This document shows, one piece after another, positions 46,378-54,738 of a stretch of 63,099 bases of DNA; positions within the stretch are counted from its first letter, which is position 1, and every line of letters starts with the position of its first letter. Source of the stretch: Bacteroidales bacterium (GTDB lineage Bacteria; Bacteroidota; Bacteroidia; Bacteroidales; UBA932); contig JALCSU010000009.1 in the NCBI GenBank assembly GCA_022653735.1, positions 1-63,099 on the forward strand, written 5' to 3'. The notes beneath the pieces were generated by a model. That model ran no database searches, was not told the origin of the DNA, and saw only the letters and a program-made list of their open reading frames with translations. The position numbers were made by a program, and so were the translations under genes.

Positions 46378-48258
46378 CTAGTTAGTGCTTGCACTTTCCC
46401 ACCCAGGGGTCGTCTGCTTGAGATTAGGATTGGCATTCAGCTGTCTCTGAGGAATAGGGAAGTATGACCTTTCCTTGTTGTCGCCTATTGTGGAGTCATC
46501 GGCTTTTGCCCACCATGCCTTACTGAACATGCCCCAGCGTACAAGGTCAATCCTACGGCGACGCTCGCCAATGAATTCCCTGCCCCATTCTCTCACGAAC
46601 TCAATGTCTGTAAGCCTGTCTGGATGCTGTACGTAACTCTGCTCCGGCCAATCCTCATCTGAGAAGTAACGCTTGCGCACGGCATCAAGCAGTTCGCAAG
46701 CCTTGGCTTTATTGGATTGCCTGTAGTAGCATTCGGCGAGCGTGAAGTAAATCTCGGCGAGCCTCACTTCCGGAGTGCACTGACTGCGGAACTGACCGGT
46801 CACTTCCGGAAGATATGGGAATTTATTCAATCGAATTCCTGAATTCTCCTCTCCGAGGAATACATTCGAACCGTTATCCTCCGGGTGTACGTCGCTGCCT
46901 TTGCTAGTGACTTCTGTCGCATTCGTTATGAAATAGCCACGCTGAGCGACTTCCATGAGCAGATTGGCCTTACCGCTCTGGTCAAGAGCTTTTACCGCAG
47001 GATCTTCGGAAAATCTGCCTACCTGGTCTACGAACACAAGCGGAGAGCCACTCCATTCTTCCTGTCCGTTGACGTTCGTAGAGGCATTCAAGGAAGATAG
47101 ATCATAGTCAATGTAGCCGTCTCCCGAACTGTTGACGGAACGCATGAGTCCCATCAGGAAGTAACCGTCGTACCTGAAGCCTTTCTCGTCTTTTGCGTGA
47201 ACCCTGAATGGGGTGCGGCGCACGTCGGTTGCAGCATAACTCTCGTACGGATTGCCAAGGCCGCTCTCAATGTCATAAATATTCCCTTGCAGGTCTCGTG
47301 AAGGCTGCATGAGGATGGCATTCCATCCACCTCCGCTGGCACCGAGATACATATTCGCCTTGTAATGCGAAGCATGGTCCCACCACGTGTATTGCTGAAG
47401 CTCGCCGTATTGGTGTTTGAACTCGAAAAGGTTCTCCGGCGACTCGTAGCCGTCGATCCCTGAGCTGAACGGACCACGATAGTCAGTGTCCAGGCTGTAG
47501 GTGCCATAGGTTCCGTTGATGATGTCTTCGCAGATTTTGATGCAGTCGCTTGTGTGGTCTTCCCCGATGTAGATCTGCGCATTAAGGTAAAGCCTGGCAA
47601 GGAGGGCTGCCGCCGGAGCCTGTGTCCAGCGCGAGAGGCGTTTCTGCTTCGGAAGATCAGGGATGGATGCAGTTAAGTCTTTGACCAGGAAATCGAACAG
47701 CTCCTTTGCTGTGCCTTGAGGCACAAGTTCTGTCTCGCCATATTCTTCAGTAGCGATAGGGACGTTGCGGAACAAATCCAGAAGGAAATAGTAGTACCAT
47801 GCCCTTAGCACATGTAGCTCGGCCTTGTATGACTTTTCAAGCTCTTCGCTCACTCCGATGCTTCGGAAATCCACATTGTTGAAGTCTCGAAGAACCACGT
47901 TGCATTGAGATACTCCTTGGAATGCGCCTTGCCAGGCCCCGTTGACATCACCTTGGATGTAGTTCCAAGTGTGCCTGTGCAGGCGATCCCACTGTCCGTC
48001 ATCGTAGCCGTGGCGGCCTTTCTGAGTCCAGACGAACTGGTCGGCTGTAAGTTCTTCAAGTAGGAATATGGAGCCTCTCCAGCAAACGTTGTCTCCATGT
48101 TCGTGGGCTCTGAGGACGGCAGCCTCGACTGACTGCTGGTCGACATAATAATTATCTTTTGCTAGCTGAGAATATAGCTTCTCGTCCAAGTCTGTGCATG
48201 AAACCAAGGTCAAGAGGCCTGCCAGCACGGAAATTTTGAATATATTCATTGCTTTCAT
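46378..48258 (-). CDS. SusD/RagB-family nutrient-binding lipoprotein (orphan pair)
   Basis: This 626-aa lipoprotein (..SVLAGLLTLVSC) shows the SusD pattern: 'KSYKAELHVLRAWYYYFLLDLFRNVP' in the N-domain, and 'PEVRLAEIYFTLAECYYRQSNKAKACELLDAVRKRYF' and 'EFVREWGREFIGERRRRIDLVRWG' in the C-domain. It ends 'LKQTTPGWE'. It pairs with the SusC 15 bp upstream. No glycosidase, protease or regulator gene is attached, so the substrate is open. Confidence 0.95.
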   Translation of the reverse strand: MKAMNIFKISVLAGLLTLVSCTDLDEKLYSQLAKDNYYVDQQSVEAAVLRAHEHGDNVCWRGSIFLLEELTADQFVWTQKGRHGYDDGQWDRLHRHTWNYIQGDVNGAWQGAFQGVSQCNVVLRDFNNVDFRSIGVSEELEKSYKAELHVLRAWYYYFLLDLFRNVPIATEEYGETELVPQGTAKELFDFLVKDLTASIPDLPKQKRLSRWTQAPAAALLARLYLNAQIYIGEDHTSDCIKICEDIINGTYGTYSLDTDYRGPFSSGIDGYESPENLFEFKHQYGELQQYTWWDHASHYKANMYLGASGGGWNAILMQPSRDLQGNIYDIESGLGNPYESYAATDVRRTPFRVHAKDEKGFRYDGYFLMGLMRSVNSSGDGYIDYDLSSLNASTNVNGQEEWSGSPLVFVDQVGRFSEDPAVKALDQSGKANLLMEVAQRGYFITNATEVTSKGSDVHPEDNGSNVFLGEENSGIRLNKFPYLPEVTGQFRSQCTPEVRLAEIYFTLAECYYRQSNKAKACELLDAVRKRYFSDEDWPEQSYVQHPDRLTDIEFVREWGREFIGERRRRIDLVRWGMFSKAWWAKADDSTIGDNKERSYFPIPQRQLNANPNLKQTTPGWESASTN

Positions 48259-48273
48259 ATTGGCTCGAATTGA

Positions 48274-51225
48274 TTAATAAGTGATTTGAACGCCGAAGGT
48301 CAGGCTGCGCGCTGATGGATAAACTTCCATGCCGCCGATGCCAGGCCAGATGCCATTTGTGTTGACGTTTGTCACGTCCAGCCCAGAATATTCAGTGATC
48401 GTGAATAGATTTTTCATCGTCACGTACACCCTGAGGTTGGAAATCCAGTCGGTTTTCAGCTTAGGGCTGTAACCGAGGGTTACGTTGTCCAGGCGTATGT
48501 AATCGCCATTCTGGAGGAATCCGTCGTAGTCGCACATCAGCTTCGGACCCTTGATGTGGGCATTCTTCTTATAGGCAGACTTGAGTTTGTTGTCTCCAGA
48601 GGTCACCTGGAGGCCATAGTACATCTCGTACTGGTTCATGATTTTATAGTCGAATTTGCCACGGAAGAAAATATAGAGATCGAATCCTTTGTAAGTGAAT
48701 GAGTTGCCCCAAGCTGCTTCCCACTTCGGAACCCCAGAGCAGTTCAGATAGACTTTGTCGGTCTCGTCGGCATCGGAGCCCAGCTTCTTGGTGCCTCCGA
48801 TTTTCCCGTCTTCCCATATTAATATGTTACCACTGTCATCGACTCCTGCATAGCGGGACATGTAGTATGTGCCTATTTCCGTATTGTCTTTCAGGCGCTG
48901 GGCAGATCCTGGATTCCCTGGAGAAGGGAATCCGCTTCCTTCCATGTAGGAAAGCTTATAATCTTTATTGGAGAATTTTTTGAGCTTTGTCTTCATGTAA
49001 GAGAATGTCAGGCTAGTGGAATAGTTGAAATCTTTCTTCTTGACTGCTGTCCAGTTAGCAGTGAATTCGAAGCCTGTTGACTGCGTCGTGCCTACATTGG
49101 TCGTGATGGACGAATGGAGGTATGGCGGCAGAGGGACCGAATAGTCGCTGATCAGATCCTTGCCTCGACGCAAGAACACGTCGAGGCTTCCGGAGAGCCT
49201 GTAATCGAACAAAGAATAATCTACTCCCAGGTTGTATGAGATTTGCTTCTCCCATTTCAGGTCTTTGTTAGGGTTGTTGCCCGGGCCGTAACCCATAATG
49301 AACTTCCCGTACGTGTCGCTCCAGTACATTCCAAAGCCTGTGTACTTGGCAAGAGAGATGTATCTTGAGAAGCCTGAGCGGCCTGTGACTCCGTAAGAGA
49401 CTCTGAGTTTCAGGTCGTTGATCTGCTCGATGTCGCTAAAGAAGCTCAAGCGGGACAGACGAAGCGCCGCTGACGCAGCTGGGAAAAGTCCCCATTTATT
49501 GTCCTTGCCGAATTTAGAATTGCCTTCATACCTAAGGGACCCTGTGAAAAGAACCAAATCATCGAAATTGTAATTCAGTCGGCCCAAGAAGGCGACATCT
49601 TTTTCTTGGCTCTTGTTGGAAGACATTCCGTTGCGTCCTTGAACTTTATTATAGCTTCCTGCGCCCAGGTTCCATACGTTGAACACGTCAGTTGGGAAAT
49701 CCCTGTTCTCGGCGCTGAAATCATAGTCATCGAATTTCTGGAATGAGTACCCAGCCATGAGTTTGAAATCATGTTTGTCTTGGATCTTGAAATTGTAGTT
49801 GGCAGTGAATTCGGATGTCCAGTCTACGCTGTCGTATCTGTTGATTTGAGCATGTCCATCGTAGTTATTCTCGACGCAGTCGCGAGAGAGTTTGTTGTAA
49901 TACTCGTATCTGTTCTGCCCTACGGACTGACGTCCGATTTTCAGCTCAGTATAAAGATTGTCCAAGAAATTGACGCGGAAATTGAGGTCTATGGTGGAAT
50001 ATTCGTATTTATCCTTGATGGAATGGTTTTTCAACGAATTGTATGGGTTGTAGTTGTAGCCGCTGTAACCCATCTCGTCGGAGTGCAGATCGTATGTCGG
50101 ATTCTGTTGCAGAGCCATTTTGAATGCCCCATAGTCAGGACAGTCGTGCGTGTTGGCGACGCGATAGGAGACGTTGCCGGATACTTCCAGAAGTCCCTTC
50201 AAGGTCGTCTGCTTGAAATTGCCTCTGAATCCATATTCCTCCCTCTTGGAGTCTATGTCCAAGCCTTCCTTGTCGCGGTAGTTAGCGGACATCCTGAATA
50301 CTGTTGACTCACTTCCGCCTGAGATGGAGAGGTCATGGTTGTGCCCGAAATTGTCCTTGTTCAGGAGCGAGTCATACCAGTCGGTGTTCGAGCCATGGTC
50401 TATGGCGCCGTTGACTTTTTCAAGATATTCATTCTTGCTTAGGACATCAGGCTTGGCGGCAATGAAGTCATGCTCGACATAACCATCGTAGGAAATGCTG
50501 GTCTTGCCTGGCTTTCCCTGTTTGGTGGTGATGAGGATGACGCCGTTCGCGGCTCTTGAACCGTAGATGGCTGCGGCACTACCATCTTTCAGCACCGTGA
50601 TGGACTCGATGTCCTGTTGCGCAAGGTTCTTCAGGTCTCCTCCTGGCATTCCATCAATGACGATCAGAGGGGAGTTGCCGGCTTGGAATGAACCCGCTCC
50701 ACGGACCTGAATGCTTGAAGATGAGTTAGGGTCAGCTGCCGCAGTGCTGCTAATCGTCACTCCGGCTACTTTGCCGTCTATCATCTGCATGGCATCATTG
50801 GTGGCACCCTGCAGGAAGTCTTTGCTTCGGACGCTGACCACGGAAGTCGTAAGGTCCTTCTTTACTGAAGTTCCGTATCCGACGACCACGATTTCGTTCA
50901 GCTCTTCAGAATCGACTTTCATCGTGATTTTCATGTCGGCTGAGGCAGCGATGGTCAGATTCTTATACCCTATGCAGGAGATTGACAAGCTGGCCCCTGC
51001 CGGTACCATAATTGAGAAATTGCCATCAGCGTCACTTATGGTTCCATTCTGTGTGCCTTCCTGGAGAATGTAAGCCCCTATCACGGGAGTGCCATTCTCT
51101 TCGATTATCCGTCCGGAACAATTGATGGTCTGGGTCTTGTCCTGCCCAAATGAAATAATGCTTGGCATTATGAGCAAAATAATGCACATCATAATGCATC
51201 TCTGGTGATTAATGATGGTTAACAT
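48274..51225 (-). CDS. SusC/RagA-family TonB-linked outer-membrane transporter (orphan pair)
   Basis: This 983-aa protein starts at ATG 51225 (MLTIINHQRC); the frame extends 8 codons to a TTG. The signal region (..MCIILLIMPSIISFGQ) is followed by a CarboxypepD_reg-like domain ('CSGRIIEENGTPVIGAYILQEG'). The junction 'NEIVVVGYGTSVKKDLTTSV' leads to a plug with 'LIVIDGMPGGDLKNLAQQDIESITVLKDGSAAAIYGSRAANGVILITTK', and the barrel ends 'FGVQITY'. It transports a ligand bound by the SusD downstream. No control gene is adjacent, so it may be under distant or sigma-factor control. Confidence 0.95.
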   Translation of the reverse strand: MLTIINHQRCIMMCIILLIMPSIISFGQDKTQTINCSGRIIEENGTPVIGAYILQEGTQNGTISDADGNFSIMVPAGASLSISCIGYKNLTIAASADMKITMKVDSEELNEIVVVGYGTSVKKDLTTSVVSVRSKDFLQGATNDAMQMIDGKVAGVTISSTAAADPNSSSSIQVRGAGSFQAGNSPLIVIDGMPGGDLKNLAQQDIESITVLKDGSAAAIYGSRAANGVILITTKQGKPGKTSISYDGYVEHDFIAAKPDVLSKNEYLEKVNGAIDHGSNTDWYDSLLNKDNFGHNHDLSISGGSESTVFRMSANYRDKEGLDIDSKREEYGFRGNFKQTTLKGLLEVSGNVSYRVANTHDCPDYGAFKMALQQNPTYDLHSDEMGYSGYNYNPYNSLKNHSIKDKYEYSTIDLNFRVNFLDNLYTELKIGRQSVGQNRYEYYNKLSRDCVENNYDGHAQINRYDSVDWTSEFTANYNFKIQDKHDFKLMAGYSFQKFDDYDFSAENRDFPTDVFNVWNLGAGSYNKVQGRNGMSSNKSQEKDVAFLGRLNYNFDDLVLFTGSLRYEGNSKFGKDNKWGLFPAASAALRLSRLSFFSDIEQINDLKLRVSYGVTGRSGFSRYISLAKYTGFGMYWSDTYGKFIMGYGPGNNPNKDLKWEKQISYNLGVDYSLFDYRLSGSLDVFLRRGKDLISDYSVPLPPYLHSSITTNVGTTQSTGFEFTANWTAVKKKDFNYSTSLTFSYMKTKLKKFSNKDYKLSYMEGSGFPSPGNPGSAQRLKDNTEIGTYYMSRYAGVDDSGNILIWEDGKIGGTKKLGSDADETDKVYLNCSGVPKWEAAWGNSFTYKGFDLYIFFRGKFDYKIMNQYEMYYGLQVTSGDNKLKSAYKKNAHIKGPKLMCDYDGFLQNGDYIRLDNVTLGYSPKLKTDWISNLRVYVTMKNLFTITEYSGLDVTNVNTNGIWPGIGGMEVYPSARSLTFGVQITY

Positions 51226-51604
51226 GTCTGGTGTTTTATGAACGAACAATGATTGGTTTATGCTATTATATTGTTAATTAATATGTAGTTAGGCATGATG
51301 GGGGTGCCAGTGAATATCATGTGTCATAAAGTTCTGTGTCATTAATTTCCCTCCTAAGGTAAGAATAAAAAATGTTTTAAATCCTATTCTTTTCGCAAAT
51401 TCAGCATCAGAAGCGTCCAAAGAGGCATATTGCCGGGACTCAATAAGACTGTCAGGGCATGCTGTCATAGGCTGGCTGGCTCGTATGCCGTCAGCTTATG
51501 TGCTCAGGAAAAAAATATTGGAATCATTTAATTAAAAATAACTATTTTTGCATAACTTTTGAAGCCAGATAAGGGCGGAAAAATTTCTAAATCATTATAG
51601 AATT
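51226..51604. other. Long divergent spacer between orphan susC and fba
   Basis: 379 bp without a gene. It contains an 8-bp direct repeat TGTGTCAT at 51320-51327 and 51335-51342 (15-bp period) upstream of susC, several short stems (e.g. GGCA-TAT-TGCC near 51425), and the -7 box of fba. No canonical susC promoter was recognised. Confidence 0.45.
51543..51550 (+). promoter_or_regulatory. -7 box of the fba gene
   Basis: TATTTTTG matches TAnnTTTG, 54 bp before the ATG. The closest upstream TTG (51518-51520) is 22 bp away, slightly longer than usual. Confidence 0.55.
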
Positions 51605-52606
51605 ATGGTTTCTTACAAAGATCTTGGCCTGGTAAACACCAGAGAAATGTTTGCTAAGGCCGTGAAAGGTGGCTATGCCATCCCAGCATTCAATTTCAAC
51701 AACATGGAGCAGCTTCAGGCTATCATCCAGGCTGCGGCGGAAAAGAGGTCTCCTGTGATTCTTCAAGTATCCAAGGGAGCTCGTAACTATGCCAACCAGA
51801 CGCTTCTGCGCTACATGGCACAGGGAGCGGTTGAATATGCAAAAGAGCTTGGATGGGAGCACCCGCAAATCGTGCTTCACTTGGATCACGGTGACACTTT
51901 CGAGCTCTGCAAGAGCTGCGTTGATTTCGGTTTCTCATCAGTCATGATCGATGGCTCCTCCCTCCCTTACGAGGACAACATCGCTCTCACTAGAAAAGTC
52001 GTTGATTATGCTCACCAGTACGACGTGACTGTTGAGGCTGAGCTGGGCGTGCTGGCTGGCGTTGAGGAAGAGGTTTCTGCCGAGGAGTCTCATTACACGA
52101 AGCCTGAGGAAGTGATTGATTTCTCTACCCGCACAGGCTGCGACTCTCTCGCCATCTCCATCGGAACGTCTCATGGCGCTTACAAATTCAAGCCTGAGCA
52201 GTGCAAGAGAGATCCTAAGACAGGCCGCCTTGTGCCGCCGCCTCTTGCTTTCGACGTGCTGCATGAGATTGAGAAGAAGCTTCCTGGATTCCCAATCGTT
52301 CTCCATGGCTCTTCTTCGGTTCCTCAGGAATATGTTGACATGATTAACGAATATGGCGGGAATCTTCCAGATGCTGTCGGCATTCCTGAAGAGCAGCTCC
52401 GCGAGGCCGCTAAGAGCGCTGTTTGCAAGATTAACATCGACTCCGATTCTCGTCTTGCCATGACTGCCATGATCCGTAAGGTATTCCACGATCATCCTGA
52501 AGTGTTCGACCCTCGTAAATACTTGGGACCTGCACGTGATGAGATGAAGAAGCTCTACGAGCACAAGATCGTTGACGTTCTTGGTTCTGACGGTAAAGCT
52601 GAATAA
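51605..52606 (+). CDS. fba: Class II fructose-1,6-bisphosphate aldolase
   Basis: This 333-aa zinc-dependent aldolase cleaves fructose-1,6-bisphosphate to DHAP and glyceraldehyde-3-phosphate in glycolysis and works in reverse in gluconeogenesis. Family signatures are 'IPAFNFNNMEQLQAI', 'IVLHLDHGDTFELCK' (zinc His and catalytic Asp), 'VEAELGVLAGVEEE', 'AISIGTSHGAYKF' (zinc His), 'FPIVLHGSSSVPQEYV' (zinc His) and 'KINIDSDSRLAMT'. The length matches the Bacteroides-type enzyme. It is a single-gene transcript with a strong terminator. Confidence 0.98.
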   Translation: MVSYKDLGLVNTREMFAKAVKGGYAIPAFNFNNMEQLQAIIQAAAEKRSPVILQVSKGARNYANQTLLRYMAQGAVEYAKELGWEHPQIVLHLDHGDTFELCKSCVDFGFSSVMIDGSSLPYEDNIALTRKVVDYAHQYDVTVEAELGVLAGVEEEVSAEESHYTKPEEVIDFSTRTGCDSLAISIGTSHGAYKFKPEQCKRDPKTGRLVPPPLAFDVLHEIEKKLPGFPIVLHGSSSVPQEYVDMINEYGGNLPDAVGIPEEQLREAAKSAVCKINIDSDSRLAMTAMIRKVFHDHPEVFDPRKYLGPARDEMKKLYEHKIVDVLGSDGKAE

Positions 52607-52628
52607 TATCAATTTATTGAACTTTCAT

Positions 52629-52665
52629 AGGCTGGCTAATTCAATTTTAGCCGGCCTTTGTTTTT
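52629..52665 (+). terminator. Terminator of fba
   Basis: AGGCTGGCTAA and TTAGCCGGCCT (52629-52639 with 52647-52657) give an 11-bp stem with one G-U pair, followed by TTTGTTTTT. It ends 3 nt before the next start codon. Confidence 0.9.
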
Positions 52666-52668
52666 GAT

Positions 52669-53040
52669 ATGGCTGGATTGTACACAGTGCTGCTTCTGTT
52701 CTGCAGCAACATATTCATGACGCTTGCTTGGTACGGTCATTTGCGACTTCAGCAAGCAGGAGTCACGTCTCATTGGCCTCTGATAGGGGTGATTGCCTTC
52801 TCTTGGGGGATAGCTTTCTTCGAATATTGCTGCCAGGTGCCAGCGAACCGCATTGGCTTCTCTGGCAACGGCGGGCCATTCTCTCTAGTCCAACTGAAGG
52901 TCATACAAGAATGCGTCTCCCTGATTGTCTTTGCATTGGTGGCTAACATACTATTCCAAGGCCAGCACCTGCAATGGAATCATGCGCTGGCCTTTCTATT
53001 CTTGGTCGCCGCTGTCTATCTCGTCTTCATGAAACCCTAA
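52669..53040 (+). CDS. DUF486 (DMT-like) small membrane protein
   Basis: This 123-aa protein has four hydrophobic segments (about residues 3-20, 35-55, 75-95 and 102-120). It matches DUF486, a family related to drug/metabolite transporters of small-multidrug-resistance size. Typical motifs are 'TLAWYGHLR', 'WGIAFFEYCCQVPANRIGF' and 'LKVIQECVSLIVF'. The transport substrate is unknown. The ATG comes 3 nt after the fba terminator, so the gene relies on read-through, a promoter inside the fba end, or a leaderless message. Confidence 0.9.
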   Translation: MAGLYTVLLLFCSNIFMTLAWYGHLRLQQAGVTSHWPLIGVIAFSWGIAFFEYCCQVPANRIGFSGNGGPFSLVQLKVIQECVSLIVFALVANILFQGQHLQWNHALAFLFLVAAVYLVFMKP

Positions 53041-53110
53041 CAACCTGGTCAGGGAACTCAGACAATGCCACGAGTTCTGTCACCCACCTCGTTTTCATGA
53101 AACCCTAACA
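53020..53110. repeat. Duplicated 3' end of the DUF486 gene (23-bp direct repeat)
   Basis: 53020-53042 (last codons, stop and two more bases of the DUF486 gene) recurs at 53088-53110 with one mismatch: CTCGT(C/T)TTCATGAAACCCT then AACA. The copies are 68 bp apart. Confidence 0.8.
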
Positions 53111-53167
53111 TGGTTCACTGAATAAGTTTCCCCGACAGCCGTGCCAGCGGGAGGAAGGAGACCTGCA

Positions 53168-53307
53168 GGAGGGCAGATGGTGAAAGTGCGATGCAGTGCC
53201 ATGGGAGGCCGATTGACCAAATTTGCCCGATCTGCGGTGGTGGGGCAAATTCATGAATATGCCACCACAGCCACTTCTGTGGCATATTCACCATCTGCCT
53301 AATTGTA
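53168..53307. repeat. REP-like 140-bp palindromic unit, copy 1
   Basis: This 140-bp unit matches 54435-54574 with a single difference (G at 53229 for C at 54496). Its structure includes 13-bp terminal inverted repeats GGCAGATGGTGAA (53172-53184) / TTCACCATCTGCC (53287-53299). A first inner stem is ATTTGCCCG/GGGGCAAAT (53221-53229 with 53242-53250), broken by the mismatch. A second, perfect 10-bp inner stem is AATATGCCAC/GTGGCATATT (53256-53265 with 53279-53288). It lies 124 bp beyond the stop of the transposase gene. Confidence 0.93.
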
Positions 53308-53378
53308 AGTCCCAGCTTGCTTCTGCCTAATTGTAAGCCTTAGCTTGCCTCTGTCTGCCTGTAAGTCCCAGCTTGCCG
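53295..53378. repeat. Tandem repeat, 3 x 28 bp, at the end of REP copy 1
   Basis: Three units start at 53295, 53323 and 53351, of the form CTGCCTAATTGTAAGTCCCA plus GCTTGCTT. The first overlaps the end of the REP unit, so the array grew out of its terminal sequence. The third unit is the most diverged. Confidence 0.82.
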
Positions 53379-53431
53379 CTGCCGAGCGTTGCATTCGCCA
53401 TCTGCTTGCCCTGCCCTGCGATGCGCGAAAA

Positions 53432-54331
53432 TCATGCGAGGACGGCGTTGACGACTTCGTGTTTCAGGAGAGTTGCCCGAGCTATGACTGATTTTGAATA
53501 TGTCCGCCTTTCGAGCCAGAGCCGTTTCGCCACCTCCAGCCGTTCTTTTATGCTTGCCTCTTTAAGGCCATGACAAAACATATTGATGCAATATTCCTTT
53601 GCCAGCATTTTTACTTCTCGCTCCGACAACTCATGGATCTGCTTTCTTGCGAGTTCTGTGTTGAGATTTACCAAGATATCCTTCTTCTGGTAAAGAAAAG
53701 CGACAAACGTTTTAGGGGAAAAGAATTCTTTCTCGACCCTTCTCCAGTCCACGTAACTGTGAGGCATTATCATTCCTTCGTCGTTGAACCTCCAGTCTTG
53801 AGGCATCAGTTTGTTCGAATGAAAAATTCTTCGTTGCTCTGTGTTGGGCAGAGCCCTGAGTGGCGTTCCGGCCTTCTCAAGCTCAGCATGGTTAACGAAG
53901 TAAATATCTCCAGGACCCCATTCATAATGCCATGGGACGTAGTGGAAGCCAGCAGAAAGACCGTTTCTGTAAACATACATGAACTTGTTCTTCAGCTCCG
54001 TGACATCATTGATTGGGTCCATTGAAATCTGGAACTTGGCAACTGAATAGGCTTTGCGGCCATCTCTGTTGAGATATTTGCTGATTTTCATTAGAAGGTC
54101 TCCCTTGAACCTGTAACATCCGTCCACCGAGCCTGAGGCAATAATATGGAAGTGGGTCTCCATAATCTGCATTACGAGGATGCGGACATTGCAGTAATAT
54201 GAAGTGACGGCTAACATATTCATCATGAATATGCAATCTTCTCTCTCAGGAAATAGGGTTATGACTTTTTTGCCATTTGAATAGATGTGAAAGCAGTCGC
54301 TGACTGAACTTGGTTTGTTAAAGTCTTCCAT
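53432..54331 (-). CDS. RAYT-type HUH (Y1, IS200-like) transposase
   Basis: This 299-aa protein resembles REP-associated tyrosine transposases, which act on short palindromic repeats as single strands. The HUH motif is in 'VMQIMETHFHIIAS' (His60 and His62). A helix with candidate catalytic Tyr follows in 'LLMKISKYLNRDGRKAY'. The typical 'KFMYVYRNGLSAGFHYVPWHYEWG' block corresponds to the 'YIHRNPVxAG..P..YxWSS' region of the family. The C-terminal ~100 residues form a helical extension with 'LSEREVKMLAKEYC', possibly DNA-binding. The gene is intact and bracketed by two direct REP-like units, the expected substrate. The family call is good, and activity is inference. Confidence 0.82.
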   Translation of the reverse strand: MEDFNKPSSVSDCFHIYSNGKKVITLFPEREDCIFMMNMLAVTSYYCNVRILVMQIMETHFHIIASGSVDGCYRFKGDLLMKISKYLNRDGRKAYSVAKFQISMDPINDVTELKNKFMYVYRNGLSAGFHYVPWHYEWGPGDIYFVNHAELEKAGTPLRALPNTEQRRIFHSNKLMPQDWRFNDEGMIMPHSYVDWRRVEKEFFSPKTFVAFLYQKKDILVNLNTELARKQIHELSEREVKMLAKEYCINMFCHGLKEASIKERLEVAKRLWLERRTYSKSVIARATLLKHEVVNAVLA

Positions 54332-54350
54332 AGCGTATTTGTTTGTTTCA

Positions 54351-54381
54351 CGAAGTTAATGGGAAGTTATGCTTTTTACAA
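54351..54381 (-). promoter_or_regulatory. Probable promoter of the transposase gene
   Basis: Minus strand: TTG (54379-54381), 20-bp spacer, TAACTTCG (54351-54358), one mismatch to TAnnTTTG. It lies between the gene and REP copy 2. Confidence 0.5.
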
Positions 54382-54434
54382 TGATTTCCAAAAATTTCTT
54401 GGTGCCTCAAGAGGCCAAGTCGGTCAGCGTTGCG

Positions 54435-54574
54435 GGAGGGCAGATGGTGAAAGTGCGATGCAGTGCCATGGGAGGCCGATTGACCAAATTTGCCCCATCT
54501 GCGGTGGTGGGGCAAATTCATGAATATGCCACCACAGCCACTTCTGTGGCATATTCACCATCTGCCTAATTGTA
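54435..54574. repeat. REP-like 140-bp palindromic unit, copy 2
   Basis: This is in direct orientation relative to copy 1, 104 bp upstream of the transposase start. All three stems are intact, including the fully paired ATTTGCCCC/GGGGCAAAT stem (54488-54496 with 54509-54517), so this may be the active or ancestral form. Confidence 0.93.
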
Positions 54575-54727
54575 TGGGTGCGGGGGACAGCAGACGGTAG
54601 GGTGTATGGGTGCTGGGTACGGTAGGATGTATGGGTGCTGGGTACGGTAGGATGTATGGATGTGTAGGCCGGCAGGATGTATGGGTGCAGGAGACGGTCG
54701 GATATGTGGGTGCGGGGATTTAGGTGG
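54571..54727. repeat. Tandem repeat array, 25-bp period, at the end of REP copy 2
   Basis: A 32-bp first unit (54571-54602) is followed by four 25-bp units starting at 54603, 54628, 54653 and 54678, of the form TGTATGGGTGCTGGGTACGG plus TAGGA, then a degenerate partial unit. Units 2 and 3 are identical. It lies directly downstream of the REP end and before the 3' end of the pilus operon. Confidence 0.88.
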
Positions 54728-54738
54728 GGGCGGGCATT

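Noticed and set aside
54369..54569. 66-codon plus-strand open frame across REP copy 2
   Set aside because: It runs through the palindromic repeat and its translation has no recognisable features; the repeat explains the sequence.
53295..54727. Repeat arrays that might be a CRISPR array
   Set aside because: The units are directly tandem (28 bp and 25 bp periods) with no unique spacers between them, and no cas genes are present in the window.
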